A stretch of DNA of 64,000 nucleotides from Nomia melanderi (taxonomy: Eukaryota > Arthropoda > Insecta > Hymenoptera > Halictidae): the NCBI RefSeq assembly GCF_051020985.1, contig NC_135012.1:12712451-12776450 (forward strand), written 5' to 3'. A program made the translations under genes and the position numbers. The notes beneath the pieces were generated by a model. It was not told the origin of the DNA. It did not search any database and was given only the letters and a program-made list of their open reading frames with translations. Positions 51,601-63,760 of this stretch are shown here, in pieces; the first letter of the stretch is position 1; each line of letters begins with the position of its first letter.

Positions 51601-54300
51601 TCCCTTCTCTATCTGTACCCTTCTCGAATGACGACAATGTGCCACGGTACGATAACGCGCGGCGCGCGGTATGCGCATCGATTCCGGCCGCCTCCTACCC
51701 CATTACCCGTGAAACAACTATTACCTGTGGAATATCGCGTTTCGGGCTGCGACCCAAGGTGTCGACGGAGGTTCGGTCCGTTCGTACAATTGACGAGGAA
51801 AAATGGTGATTGTCGGTGATTGTTTCTGATAGATAGAACGCGACCGATTTTACGGCGGAGTACGGGTTTCTTGATTGCTGGGGAATTGGGTTATTGGAAA
51901 TGTCCCTGGGAAAACGTGTGGTTGAAATTTAAGGGGAATCGTGGAATACTGTAATTATAGATGAATGAATATGAGTCGATGATAAGTCAATGGAGCTAGG
52001 GCGATTTTTGGGTATTTCTGATTTTTGTGAATTTCAGTGGAGCGGTTTAAATAGCAGAATTTGTCGATTAATAGCGAAGCAAGAATTATTTTCTAAGGGA
52101 TCGTAACTTGAAATAAAGAATTGAGTTGCTGCGAGTAAGACCTAACAATGAGCAAGGTTTCTTTCGAACAAAATGTATTCTGTGGGAACGGAGAATTGGT
52201 TGGTTAAATCGGTATAAACGAAAGAAGAAAAGTTGTAACGTTATTGCGCCCGATAATTGAACGTTCCGCATATATTAACATTTCATGGAGCACGGATTAC
52301 GTTGATTGTATTTTTGCTGCGTTATTGTTACATTATTAACCTCGTTGTTTAATGATCTTTGCCTCCGCGGAGCGGCGAACAAATGCTCGTATTGTTTCAC
52401 TCCCATCATCGTGCATTTAGCCCCGGACGCAAATTATAAACAACAATTTAACGACTGTTCAACGAAGCGAATGTAATCAATCATGATGTAATTAACTAGT
52501 CGTTATCGGAACGACGGAGTTTATCATTGTACGGCCCCGTATTGCCGAATAAAGTACTTCAAATAAACATGCTTCGCCGGCGCGTGTATTTATTTTCCGG
52601 CGGAAACGCGCGCGAGATTTCCGGGGAACGTAAATTTCACTCGGGCGGAAAAAAAGGAAACCTGTGTTCGCATCAAAAAACAAAAATGAATATCATAAAA
52701 TATCATTTCATTCCGAACTAATTCACGAGTACCGAAAACGAAGTTAAATCCCGTAAAATATCCAAACAAACCTGCAAACAGTATTTTACGTTAAACGAAT
52801 AAATATTTATTATTCCTCGTTATACCGACTCGAAAAGCTAAAGCAATATTTTCAATTTCTTAGAATAACATCGTGGCCTATATTCCCGGCAAACTTCATC
52901 AAACTTCTTCAAACACTCGACTAAGCTCAATACTCGACTTCTCGCGATTCCACCGCTCAATTCCGAAAACCGTGTACCTCCGTCAATTCCTCTTTAGAAA
53001 AGGAAACCCCTTATTCAAGCCGTGGAGCAGCGAATGCTTCGCGTGATTAACGAAAAAAAAGAGAAATAGAAAAAGGAGAGGAATACGAGAACATCCGTGC
53101 ACTCTTTTCGCATATTTCGAGCGCGGCGAAGAATCACGGGACGAGCCGGGGGATTCTAGGGAAGTCGATAAGTGCCCGGGCGAAAAAGACTGAAAGGAGA
53201 ATAAATGGGAAAAGGAACGGTGAAAAAGAAAGTCGCGCGTTCCTCTCATTCACGTGATACGCCTGCCGCGCGCCGGCTATGGCGGTTCATTACTATTTCT
53301 ACCTCATTAACCGGCGCGTAATATCGAATAGACGCGAAACGCGTTCCCGCTGTCTAGTCCGTTCGAAAAAATGAACGGGGAACGAGAAAAAAAAATTGAA
53401 AAAGAGGAGGAAGGGAGGGGAAGGAGAGCTCTAGAGAAAGAGGGAAAAATTACGTCTCATTAATCGGACACGTGCGGCCGGCCAGCTAACGATGCGCGCC
53501 ATATTAAAAGCAGATAACGGAAAAAATTATCCGCGATATTAACCATCGGGGTTCCGCGAAACACGATCCCGGGCACCGACTGGCTCCCGCTGCCGGCGCG
53601 AGAACGATATTTTATCGAAATTGCATCGAGATTTCATTATTAACTATTCCCCAGCTGGGAACGAATGCACGCGCCTACCATCCCCTTGTATCAAGATCTC
53701 GCGATGCGAGACTTGTTTTTCGCGCTAGACCGAACCGTGATATTTATTTTTGCCGCAGTCCTCTCCTCCACTCTCTCTCTCTCTCTCTCTCTAGCTCTCC
53801 CCTTTTTTCCCCCTCTAGCGGTGTGTGTGTTTTTTTTCACCGGCGTTCCCGGATTCAACACAATTAATCTTCCGCCGGTATGCGGACCTACGTCCTCTAA
53901 ATCCACCGCTTTCCCCGATTCCGCTGGCTACCAAATGTTGTTATTACATTGCTCCCTTTTTCGATCCACGGTGTTTGTAGCAACGTGTTCGCACGTAATC
54001 CTATGGCGGGCTAGGTGTGGGTCGTGCTGTCGAATGCACCGCGATGCGTTCGGTGCAGTGTCTTTTTTCGGTGGCAAGTGTTCGGGAGTTTCGATTGATT
54101 ATTGGTTCGAAAGGAATGATTGTTTTCGATTGAGTTTGTATGTTTGGATCAATGTTGCTAGTTGCTGTCGTGCGATGCAAGTGAAGATATGAAGAGTATA
54201 GATAGTATACAGTAGCTTGAATTGAAGTTTGGAATACAGTGCAAAAGAAAAATTAATGAAAAAGCAGAATTGTGGAATGAAAGAATATCAGTTATGGGAT
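48673..54300. other. Intron segment: islands at 49080-49760, 51340-51800, 52540-52640 and 53080-54080
   Basis: 51061-51120 (A23 C16 T16 G5) and 51901-51960 (A18 C6 G18 T18) flank the island at 51340. Purine-rich tracts lie at 49195-49310 and 53040-53450. AT-rich DNA fills 49960-50140, 50500-50720 and 52080-52340. No gene recognised. Confidence 0.55.
53771..53792 (+). repeat. (CT)11 microsatellite
   Basis: Eleven uninterrupted CT units, followed after a short gap by a T/C-rich run and (GT)5 at 53821-53830. On the gene-sense strand this is a GA repeat. A 175-codon open frame over it (53665-54192, plus) is driven by the repeat and is not taken as a gene. Confidence 0.95.
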
Positions 54301-57300
54301 AATGACAATTTGCAAAAGTAGTAACTAACCACGAGAACCTAATACTTCATTCCCAACTCTCCACCGAGCTTCCGCAAACAACCCCTAACATAATCACACA
54401 GAAACCAAATCAAACTTCCCCATGAATCATTCATAATTCCTCTCCCGCAGGAACTACATGCCTCTGCTTCAGACATCCTCAAAGATTCCATATCAACCCC
54501 TGCAAGCTCAGCTTAGAGATCCAAACAAGGGTGAGCGAAGCTCCCTAAATGTTTCTTATCGCTGTCCACCCGCGAGCAATTAAATCCGCAAGCGTCTTTA
54601 TTAAAAGGGGAACAGAAAACTCCCTCGATAAAAACGTGGCCCGGCCCCACCTCAAATTACATCGTTCACTTTTATTCCAGCGGGAGGGTCGCGGATCTTC
54701 TCCGCCGCGATTAACGCGACGCCATATTGAACGAACACGATAATGAATATTTTTTTGTCCCCGCCGGAGGGCGGATCCGGTGGCGAGAACGTGATTGAAG
54801 CGAAATTAATTGATCGCCAGAAATGAAACGCTGATAGAGGAGATAATACGGGGGTCGATGGGGATGGATCGTCGCAAGACGGCTTCCTTTCGCGCCGTGG
54901 GCCCGGAAGAATATTAAAAATGAATCCCTTCGACCGTTAAGGGCGGAGGGTAACGTCGCGGACGACAAGTGGTCGTAATGAACGTTCTAATGAATATGCA
55001 CAATGAGCGGACCCTCGTTAGGACACGTGCTGCACTTACTTGGCCAACTAAACCGCGTTAGTCGCGGCTTACCAGGCTCGGTCGCGCGGCCGCGCACCTT
55101 TTTCAAGATTATTAATGGTGTTGTAGCAGCCCTGCTTCGGGGAACCTTTGCACAGGGGCCTGCCACCGGTTAATCGCGGCGGGCTTTTTTAATTGAGAGG
55201 GCGAGACGCGCACGGACCGGGAATAATGCGACGGTGAATGGCGGACCCGATGGAGGGTGACGCGCCTTTGTCGGCGTTAAGGGCGGGATTTTTTGGCGAC
55301 TGTAATAATATATCGGTGGATCTCCCCGACGAACGCAATTTTTTCAGGATCATTCGATGTAATATCGTTGGAGACGGTTTTGATCATTTCGACATAATTC
55401 GACGCGTCTGCTTTTGGAACTGAATTTCTGATATCCATTGCGTTTGTGTTTCGTATGTTATTCGATTGAAGTTATTTAAAAACTCGAAACTATAAATACC
55501 AGCACGCACTATCAATGAAAGATTCAAAAATTAACGCGGCAAAAGTGCGTCAAACAAACAACCCGTAAAGCAAAAGTGGCCATGAATCCTCGGTCCATTA
55601 AGAACAGAAAGCCAAGCGCGCCGATAGCAGCGCTCACTGGCAGCTCCGAACGAAGAGTCCCATCAAATAAATTCCATAAAACATCCGCGGGGCGCTCTAT
55701 GCATCCGAATCGCGGCGATAAGACGAAATAAGCGAAGCCGTGGCACGGGGCGGTGGCCGCTAATAAATTTCCCCGGAAATCGCCGCGATAAATCTGGCCG
55801 GTATAAATCACACCAAAGATTCCGGAAGAGAGCGCGCCACGGGGTGAGGGGGGAGAAAAGAAAGGGCCACCGGTGGGGGGAGAAGAGAAAGGAAGAGGGG
55901 AGGCAGCTCGTCTTGTTAACATCTCGATTTCCTCGAGACGCGGGGCCGTTAGAAAATAACGAGGTAACTACAGGTTAACGCCGTTATCGCATGACGGGGT
56001 TTATGGGGTCCCGTCGCCGACAAGCGAGCCCCATGGCGCGAGTATATCACGGGGCAGCGCAGTTATGTTTCAACGGTGTGTATTCCGGCTCGCCATAGGG
56101 AAACGGGGAGGATGCCGGTGGATATTAATTGGCTTCCGATCTGCATCGAGAGACCACCATCGAGACACCCCTCGGAACAGGTGCCCGCGAGGCGTCACCA
56201 ACCCCTAGCCGGCTCTGTGCCGTGTGTCCGTGCGACCGTGAGTTTCGCCGGTAACCGTTCCGACGGAGACACCCACGCACACGCGCGCGGCCACGAGTTA
56301 TCTCGAAAATGTAATAATCCTATCGGACCGAAATCAACACGTCCGCCGGTCTTTGAGGGGTGGGGAAGGAACTGAGAACGGTGGGGTTGTTATTGGGTCT
56401 CCGACTAATGAAGCGTTTAGCTCGAAGGTTTCACGGGTTTCGAATTTTTGGGGTTAGTAGGGGGTTTCCTTTTATAGGTTTGAACATTGTAGAGTTTTTT
56501 AGGGTGATTGAAGTATATTTTTCGGATACTTCGGGGTGTGTTATGGTTACTTTTAAACGTTATTAGAGTTTTCGATGTTTAAGTTGGTTAATAGAGAAGA
56601 GCAGTTCCCACGAAATCTAAGAACTATTACCATTTGAAACGTTTATAGTATTATTAGTTCAAACGCAAGCGGCAAAACCTAGTTCAATAGCACTCGTCGG
56701 AAACCTCCAATCAATTCTAAATCGAAAATCCCTAGCCGCCATAAACATCGAGCAGCCTAATCACAGCGTCCACAATCGAGCAGCAAAAAGCTGGAGCGCG
56801 AGCATAAATATTCAGATGGAAACGACCGTTCGATGGTGAAGCGTATGAAACTAGAATGCCTCGCAAGATATGGCACTTTCGAAGCGGAAACCGCAGCGCG
56901 TTAGCCAATACCAATGCAACGCGGTGCAATGGTCGGCGAGGGGGAAAAAAAGAATCCGGCCGAGCGATCGATGAACGTTAACGCGGATCCTATTAAGTTC
57001 CACGGGATCCGGCGGGTTTCGTCACTAATTAACAGAACTCATTTATTATTACCGCATAACGGCATTCTTGCCAAGCCGCACTGAACACCGGCCGCGGGAC
57101 CAACGGACGCCGCGCCGCGCCGCGATAAGTACACCTGTAAATTCCGGCTCGGAACACACGAAACCGGTGGACGCGTGTGCGTGCCTTCTACGCGTTCCAG
57201 GGGATCGATACTCGCCGGTTCCACGTGCGTCCCGATACCACGGGATCTATACCGATCGATGCATCAATACACGTGCGGAGCAGCCGCGTGCCGCTGCGAC

Positions 57301-58397
57301 TGGTTCCCGTGTGATTAATATATGCGCCGGTCAGATACAAATAGGCAGTCTTTACACTGTGTGCGGCGCGCAAGTGTTCCGCGTATACCGGGTGCCTTCG
57401 AATTAGGTAGGATAGAGATCGGTGAAATTAGCTGGAGAAACGAACGAAATATTTGGGATGTTTCGTGTCAAGTTTTCGAGTAAATCGATGATGAGAGATG
57501 GGCAAGAGATAAGAAGATTTTTCATTGGATTTTTGTAGAGAATCTGATTGTAGACTTTTGATCTTTGGGAGATTGGTATGGGTGTATGATATGGTGACTT
57601 TTATGGCATAGTTTAATGGCACGAGAAATAAGAGTTCTTGAGATTCGAGGAGCTTCCTATTGCTGCGCTTGCACAAGTGCAGGGATTTATTTGAAGTTTC
57701 TTACGAGAGCATCTTTGTTGTCTTAATAATGGCGAAATAATCTTGAAACCGGTCCTATTTAACCGTAAATACTTTATAATATCCAAAATTAATAATGATT
57801 ACGATTACACCTACAAAAGATCCTATTCCCTGCAATCACCCCTCCCAAGAATCTAAGCGCAATCAGCATTAATCCCGCGCCAGAAGATTACTAAAATGAT
57901 TCGAAGCAGCGTTAGCGAGTCTAATCGAGAACAATAAGGCAAGGGATTAACGTCGTTAATGCGTGCGTTGGACGTGTGAACGCGCAGGCAGTCCCGGCAA
58001 AATCGAATCCACAAAAATTAAAGGATTATCCGGGATTACGCGCGGGAACAGCGTCGCGGCCGCCGGCCCGCGATCCGCGGGACTGCAGTTTAATTTCGAC
58101 ACGTCGAAATACGCCCGGAAGCCCCGGAAAACCGATTTGTATCCTTTATTTCCTGCAGCCCGGCGAACGTTAGATCGATTACCGCGGGGGACGGGGCTCG
58201 TTCCGATGGGGCGGAACAAAGGGCAGTCCGCGTCGCACAGTGCGGCCAAACTTAATTATTTAACATTGCAACTACTGGACCAGTCAAAGTGACCCACTTC
58301 AGAATTTCTATTCCGCAACTATTTAAATTACAAACGCGTTTTAGCGAGAGGTTTTCAACGAAATTTTCGGATTTCTACAGATACAAGACTACAAGCC
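54301..58397. other. Intron segment: dense islands at 54560-55280, 55560-56350, 56900-57400 and 57960-58270
   Basis: Left flanks 54361-54420 (A24 C24 T8 G4) and 56701-56760 (A24 C19 T11 G6) contrast with right flank 57541-57600 (A13 C4 G18 T25); 56360-56570 is also T+G-rich. The right flank of the last island (58261-58340) does not show the pattern. G-runs at 55840-55900 could form quadruplexes. No gene. Confidence 0.55.
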
Positions 58398-58474
58398 TTT
58401 GAATCTCAAGGAACGTATTGTTCTAGCTTTTACAAATAATTGGAAATAAGTCATTCTAGTCGGCAGTTTTAGTG
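58398..58474. repeat. MITE family 1-like right-end fragment with TTAA
   Basis: The segment begins TTGAATCTCAAGG and ends CGGCAGTTTTAGTG directly before TTAA (58475-58478). It is the same length (about 76 bp) and order as 19021-19096, including the shared GAATCTCAAG motif. It is probably the right half of a degraded element; no left end was found. Confidence 0.55.
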
Positions 58475-58478
58475 TTAA

Positions 58479-61400
58479 AAAGTATGAGTGATAGAAGGAA
58501 ATCATTGAGACAAAAATTGTAAGGTATAGAGTAATACGTATGGTTATTGTTTTATATTATGAGGATATTATGAAGTTTTTTTCAGTTACAATGGCTATTT
58601 TATGTTTCCATTCTAACGTTACATGAATAGCAGAATTTGTATTTGTCAAATGAAAATCAGTTTGTGCAGACTACTTGGCAACACATTGGTAACCTTCAAT
58701 TCTCGTTGCGCGAATGGTCGAATTTCGGGGTTCCGTCCACAGGCGACCGCACTGCGCGCTGGTCCGAGCCCCAGAGCTTTTCACCGGTAATTGCGTTAAT
58801 AACTTTAGCGGCCGCGAAATTTATGGACACCGACCGCCACCGCCTCGTATTTCGTCCGCGGAGATGCCGGGAAAAAAGATGGAGGGCGCCGCAATCGCCA
58901 CCGTCTTAACGAAGCCATTCGCGGGTTATATTAATTCGTTCGATCACGTTTAATTGGACCGTCTGCCGGGACGCTCCCTCTTCCCGCTAATTCGTCACGT
59001 TTCTTTTTTTCCTCTCTTTAACGATTCCCAATTTGTCCTCGGGGAAAATAAAATGGGCTCCGGGCTTCTCGGTAATTGGTCTTACCGATTTGATGGATTT
59101 TTTGTTGGATCTTCGCACGGGCAACGCGCGATTGTGGCTTTCGAGGTAATCATCGCGATATGGATGGAGGAATGATAATTTCCTGTGATTCGATTCTGTG
59201 ATTAATATCTTCGAATCGATTAGAGTACTCTTATGATCGATGACATTTTTATATTAAGCGATTCAGTATGTTTAAATTAGATTTCAATCGTTACTGGGAA
59301 GATTCACTGTAGGAATGTCGAACAATATTAACTCCTCGCGTTATAATATCGAGTCCATATAACGAAGATGAAATAAATTTAATTTGCGTAAGTATACAAT
59401 ATTTATCGCTCAAAATAAAAATACAAGTGTCTCTTCTTTAGTGGCTCGTTCAAACGACGCGACTAATACACTCAAATAAATTCCAAGGCGAAAGTTCGAG
59501 TTAATCGCACGAACTAAAGAACCGAAAGAACGAAGCTCATTGTTTCCATCTGCGCGAGAAGGAGCCTTTTCAAGCGTAGTTTTAATAAATAAAAAAAAAA
59601 GAAAAAGGAATGTGACGTCCGTAACCCTGCTAATAACCACGAGCCGAAGGATCTCGAGTGGTGGCATTCTCCGCGGTCACAGCGCAGCGCGCCGTTCAAC
59701 TTTGGTAGTTTGAGGGCTGCCCTTTTCTCGGCGGGAGTACATTCTTGTGTACTCGAAACCGAGGAACATAGTTAGGGAAGACGATAATTACTGTAAGCAA
59801 TGTCGCTGGTCGCATTAAACGCCCCGGGAGAGTTATTCAAAGACACGGGAAGAGGCTTTCTTTGCCTCGGATCTTCCGTTCGCCGGGCGGACCGGAAATC
59901 CTTATTGTGTTAGAGCTCTATACAAATCTTGTTTCGGCCGATGCGAATGGCAAAAGGCCACCCCGACCACCTCGGCATTATTTGCGGACGGTTTTTCAAC
60001 TGGCAGTCGACTCGTCGCCCGCTTTTGCGTCTCCGAACCGCGGATCGTTAAATTCTGTTGGTAATTGAAGAATTTGATTAAGCGCCGCCGGGAAAATATG
60101 CGAGCGGAAAATCGCGAGGAACAGAGGAGACGCGTATTTCATTTTTCCGCAGCTGTGTTCCGAGCATTATTACTAGACGGGTCTTCACGAATTCCCATTT
60201 TCGCCGATTGTGCTTGAAACATTTGAATCGAGATGTTCCTCTCGCTGCACGGAATTCCTGGCGATAAAAGTGAAACAGAAATGTTCTCCGTTTTGCGCAG
60301 ATGTAATGCTAGTAGACGAAACGTTGCAGTATAGTTATTGTTTATTAATATTGAAATTACTGCAGTATTTTAGCGTCTTCTTCTTTAAAATTCGAACGTT
60401 GCAATTGAAGATTTCAAGTTTCATTTCATTCATTACTGATTATTATCAATAATATCTGTCAGGCATCATTTTAATGACTCCCCTTTAATATTTTTGTCGA
60501 TACTTAATAGCCATTTACTTAGGGAGGAGAAATGTGTGTTAATAATTATCGATACTCAACGCGACGAAGGAACTTCGATGGGTATTTAAATGAGAAGTCA
60601 CGGTAGCTGGCGAGTCGGCAAGGTAACAAGAAAGACGAGAGAACGTATCAGGCAGCGAATGATTCTACGATGGATATTTGACTCTCGCGATGATTTTATT
60701 GCATAATTTATTTCCGCGGAAGCGTTCGACGAAAAACGAGCAGGCAAAATCACAGCCGCCTCGGCGAGCATTCTTGAATCTTCAGGCCTGCGTTCCTCCG
60801 TTCATCGACGCGCGGATCGTTAATAACTTGTTACAGCTGTGTACACGGGAACGGTCGCAAAAAAGAATAATTACACTTCGTTCCCACTTCGCCATTCATC
60901 CTCGTACACCAGGGCTCCGAGTCTTCGTTTTTCAGCGTTCAGCGGCTGTTCAGAAAATGCTCTATCACTTAATACCTCTCCCGGCAATTATAACAATCTT
61001 CCATTCCCGAACGAACTACTCCGCGAATTAACCTCCAGCCAATATTGGATTACTTCTGACTCATGAATATTAAGAAGAAAATATACGAGAACTCTAACAA
61101 GATATATACACGACACACACAGAGGCAAGTAAACTGCTTCTCTCGCGCAGGAAGCATAAACCTAAGAAACTAGTTCAACGAATTTAACGAATCTCAATTT
61201 AAGCAATAACATCGACCAGCTTAACTAACCCAAACGCTATCGCTACACTTAATCAAATTCTCGCGGAAGTTCCATTCGAATTCACTTCAGCAATCAATTA
61301 CTATTCCAAAGCATCGTAACATCATCTGAAAGATCAACCGTCCGACCCCTCTTCAAAAGAAAACTTCCACTGAAAATCAGCCGGAACTCCAATTCGAAAA

Positions 61401-63112
61401 CACCCGAAGCACTCTATAATACACCACACGGAACGAGCGCGAAGCGTGTAAGCCGACATAAGCCGACAGCAATCATTACTATTAGACGGCGTGTCTCCCC
61501 GTTCGTTTTCGCATTTTCCCCGGAATATCTGTCGTTAGCTCGCGCAACGCGCCGCGTCTGGAGGGATAATGGGGGTGGAGGAGCACGGGGCTCCGTTGGC
61601 GCAGGGGGCGAAAGGGTGACGGAGAGTTTAAAGGAAAGCTTGACTGCCGAACGACTAATAAGATTACCTTCCGCCTAATCATTCTCGCTCCCGTGAGCGC
61701 CATCCACCACTTACGACGTCCGCCTCCGTCCGCCATCCGCCGCCGCCCCCGCTCGTACACGCGACGGATAATTTTCCGGGGCGACACCTAATTATCAAGA
61801 AATTCCGCGGCGAGCGTGTCTCCTACCGCGCGGCCGTGTTTCGCCGGAGACAAGCTGCTGCTTCTGGATAAAGTGTGCGGGTAAATAGATGGATTAACCG
61901 CGCGATCCTCGTCGGGGGCGGGGGATAGTTTGGCGCGCCACCGGAAGCGGCACGGAGCTTTTCCAGTTATTATGCGACGCGAAAGACGCGGTTCCTCGCG
62001 GATTATTTGTGCCACCGGGAAATTGACTGCCGCGGCTGGGAAATAAATTCACCGTGAAATTGGTCCGCGCGATTAAGGGCGTGACTCCGGAGTCTGGGGC
62101 GCCGCGTGGATTTTGTCTTGCGACTTTTTGTTCTCGGGTTGATTCGGCGGTTTGAATTGGAGATTGCAGTGGTGTGGCGAGTTGGGAATGGTTCTCGTGT
62201 GACTTGGTTCAGTTGAATGTGTTGTATAATCGTTTCAGAAAACAAAAATTCTCTCGATTTTAGCTTTCTGAACTCGACCCGCTTCTGAGCGACTCTCATT
62301 AATTCTTATTGCAATCTATACCTCAGAATTTCAAAAACTTGTGAACCGAATTTCACGTTGAATTATTCATCGCATGTCTGTAACAACTCGGAATAACGTT
62401 GAAACTCAATGAAAAAAATAGTGGACGATATTTACGTTAAGAGACACAATAAAATAGAGCTCCCAAGTGTGTTTCATCGAAGAACAACTTAGGTTGGAAA
62501 GGCGGAGCGACGCGAAATTGGTTTCTGAAGCCTGCGACTGAAAAGAAAGCTTGTTTCTGCGCAAAGGCGCGCGCAGGGGAACCCTGTTTTCATTATTCCC
62601 CGTTTATCGGGTTGACACGTGGCCGAGGTATCTTTGTATTTACAGGGACGCAGTCGTCCGCATGACGAGACCCGGCGAGGAAATTCGTCCGCCCCGAGGC
62701 GAGAGAATAATCGCGGCGGTATCCGTAGACGGGCCGAAAGCGACGCAGTCCGGGGCAATTCGCGTTTCTACGCGGAGCGGAAGAAAATGTACGTCGGGGC
62801 GGAATTAGAATGTGAGCGGTATTGCTGTTTAATGCAAACTGTTTGCGCGAGAAAGAATTTCTTCCGCGCGGGGATAGAGGTTGATGTACTCCTCTAATCT
62901 AAAATATAAGGAGTGAGTAAAATTTGAATGCATATTGCGATCATGAGTACCTACTTAGAAGGAATATGAAAAGATAGAGTAGAAACATCTATGAAAACAT
63001 TGATCTGAATAATCAGTATCTATTACAGGAGCTGAAATATTTGTTAAGAAATTTAATTAATCTCGCAGAGTTTAATCATCTCTAACGACTGGGTTTGAAA
63101 TAAATTCATTGG
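58479..63112. other. Intron segment: islands at 58700-59100, 59640-60020, 61480-62110 and 62490-62810
   Basis: Left of the 61480 island, 61201-61260 is A24 C18 T13 G5; to the right, 62161-62220 is A10 C6 G23 T21. 60300-60560 and 62880-63110 are AT-rich. No gene recognised. 63332-63536 between the MITE and exon 1 is unique sequence with no feature beyond the splice donor. Confidence 0.55.
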
Positions 63113-63116
63113 TTAA

Positions 63117-63331
63117 CACTAGAACTACCGAGCATTTAATACGATTAATATGCAGTTCCTATGAAAATTGTAACAATAGATTATTTTCAGTTTCTTCAGA
63201 CATTCATTACTACTGAAATGAAGCTATTTATTTTCAAAATCATTTCGAATATTCGATGCTTCGAAGATATCGATGATTGCTAAACGAAAGAATCGAAACC
63301 AGTCATTTTGATTGGTACGGTAGTTCTAGTG
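63117..63331. mobile_element. TTAA-type MITE, family 1, copy B (215 bp)
   Basis: Same ends as the copy at 25437 (CACTAGAACTACCG and its complement), with TTAA at 63113-63116 on the left and TTGA on the right, so the right target copy has one change. The interiors of the two copies match with scattered substitutions and short indels. It lies only 205 bp inside the donor of IRSp53 exon 1, between that splice site and the rest of the intron. It contains no gene. Confidence 0.8.
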
Positions 63332-63536
63332 TTGATTTTGAGATGAAAATTCTCCGTGCCGCGAGTAAAACACAAACGAGAGAACGACACGATTCTGCGA
63401 CAAGCGACGTGCAGCGAATCTGGCTCATTTCGTTGCGTCTGGTTTCTATTCTCGCCATGGAAGAGAAACCAGCGATACCGTGAGCAACGGCACCGAGGTG
63501 AGCTGATCGCGGAGATCGACGAGATTGGACGCTTAC

Positions 63537-63581
63537 CTTGTAGATCTCATCTACGAGCCTAGTGAGTTCTTCGGTCTCCAT
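63537..63581 (-). CDS. IRSp53: IRSp53 coding exon 1 (start codon, N-terminus of I-BAR domain)
   Basis: Read on the minus strand this is ATG plus 14 codons, METEELTRLVDEIYK, followed directly by a GTAAGC splice donor (intron begins at 63536). The start sits in a good context (A at -3, G at +4), and an in-frame TAA lies 16 codons upstream (63627-63629), so no longer N-terminus is possible if this exon is continuous. The peptide matches the beginning of the IRSp53/BAIAP2 family, where an acidic, leucine-containing stretch ends in a Tyr-Lys just before the FNP motif. IRSp53 is a cytoplasmic adaptor. Its dimeric helical I-BAR domain binds PI(4,5)P2-rich membrane and actin and promotes outward protrusions downstream of Rac and Cdc42. 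The exon is 45 bases, so the intron is phase 0 and joins exon 2 cleanly. The family assignment comes from memory of the proteins, not from a search. Confidence 0.9.
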
Positions 63582-63760
63582 CGTGTGTACCCCTTCTGGT
63601 GTCTGAAAGCTGCACTTTAACCGACTTTACGAGATGCTCATATTTTTCCGACCTTCCGAAACCGGATCCCGCGTGGCCGCTCCACTTTCGCGTCGTCGAT
63701 CGTTTTCAGAACGGAAGCCGGAATGCCTTTCCTTCTGAACCGATTGATCCACCACCGAAC
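63582..63760 (-). other. IRSp53: Probable 5' UTR / upstream exon sequence of IRSp53
   Basis: This is the sequence immediately upstream of the ATG. Two splice-acceptor-like sites are visible on the minus strand. One is TTAATTGATTTCAG with AG at 63762-63761, which would start the exon at 63760. The other, weaker, is GTGCAGCTTTCAG with AG at 63604-63603. Either would make this a UTR exon spliced from a promoter beyond the window. An in-frame TAA at 63627-63629 confirms it is not coding in the exon 1 frame. No convincing TATA box or initiator lies close to the ATG. Transcript data would choose between the alternatives. Confidence 0.35.

Larger units (their letters stand above)
766..63536 (-). other. 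IRSp53: Giant first coding intron of IRSp53 (62,771 bp)
   Basis: The intron runs from the GTAAGC donor at 63536 to the TTGCAG acceptor at 767-766. Both sites fit consensus, and both flanking exons translate in phase into one continuous I-BAR N-terminus, which is strong evidence for the intron. It fills 98% of the window. No coding exon of another gene on either strand could be recognised inside it: open frames are at most about 205 codons, lack known motifs, and the longest lie in low-complexity DNA. Large first introns of developmental and neuronal insect genes commonly hold enhancers and alternative promoters. That is general knowledge, and none can be proved from sequence here. Confidence 0.9.

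Noticed and set aside
53665..54192. 175-codon plus-strand open frame
   Set aside because: Extended by (CT)11 and T-runs coding Leu/Ser repeats; no family resemblance.
63303..63536. Extension of exon 1 reading frame beyond Lys15
   Set aside because: The frame continues past a good GTAAGC donor, but the family sequence continues in exon 2 at 765, so this part is intron.
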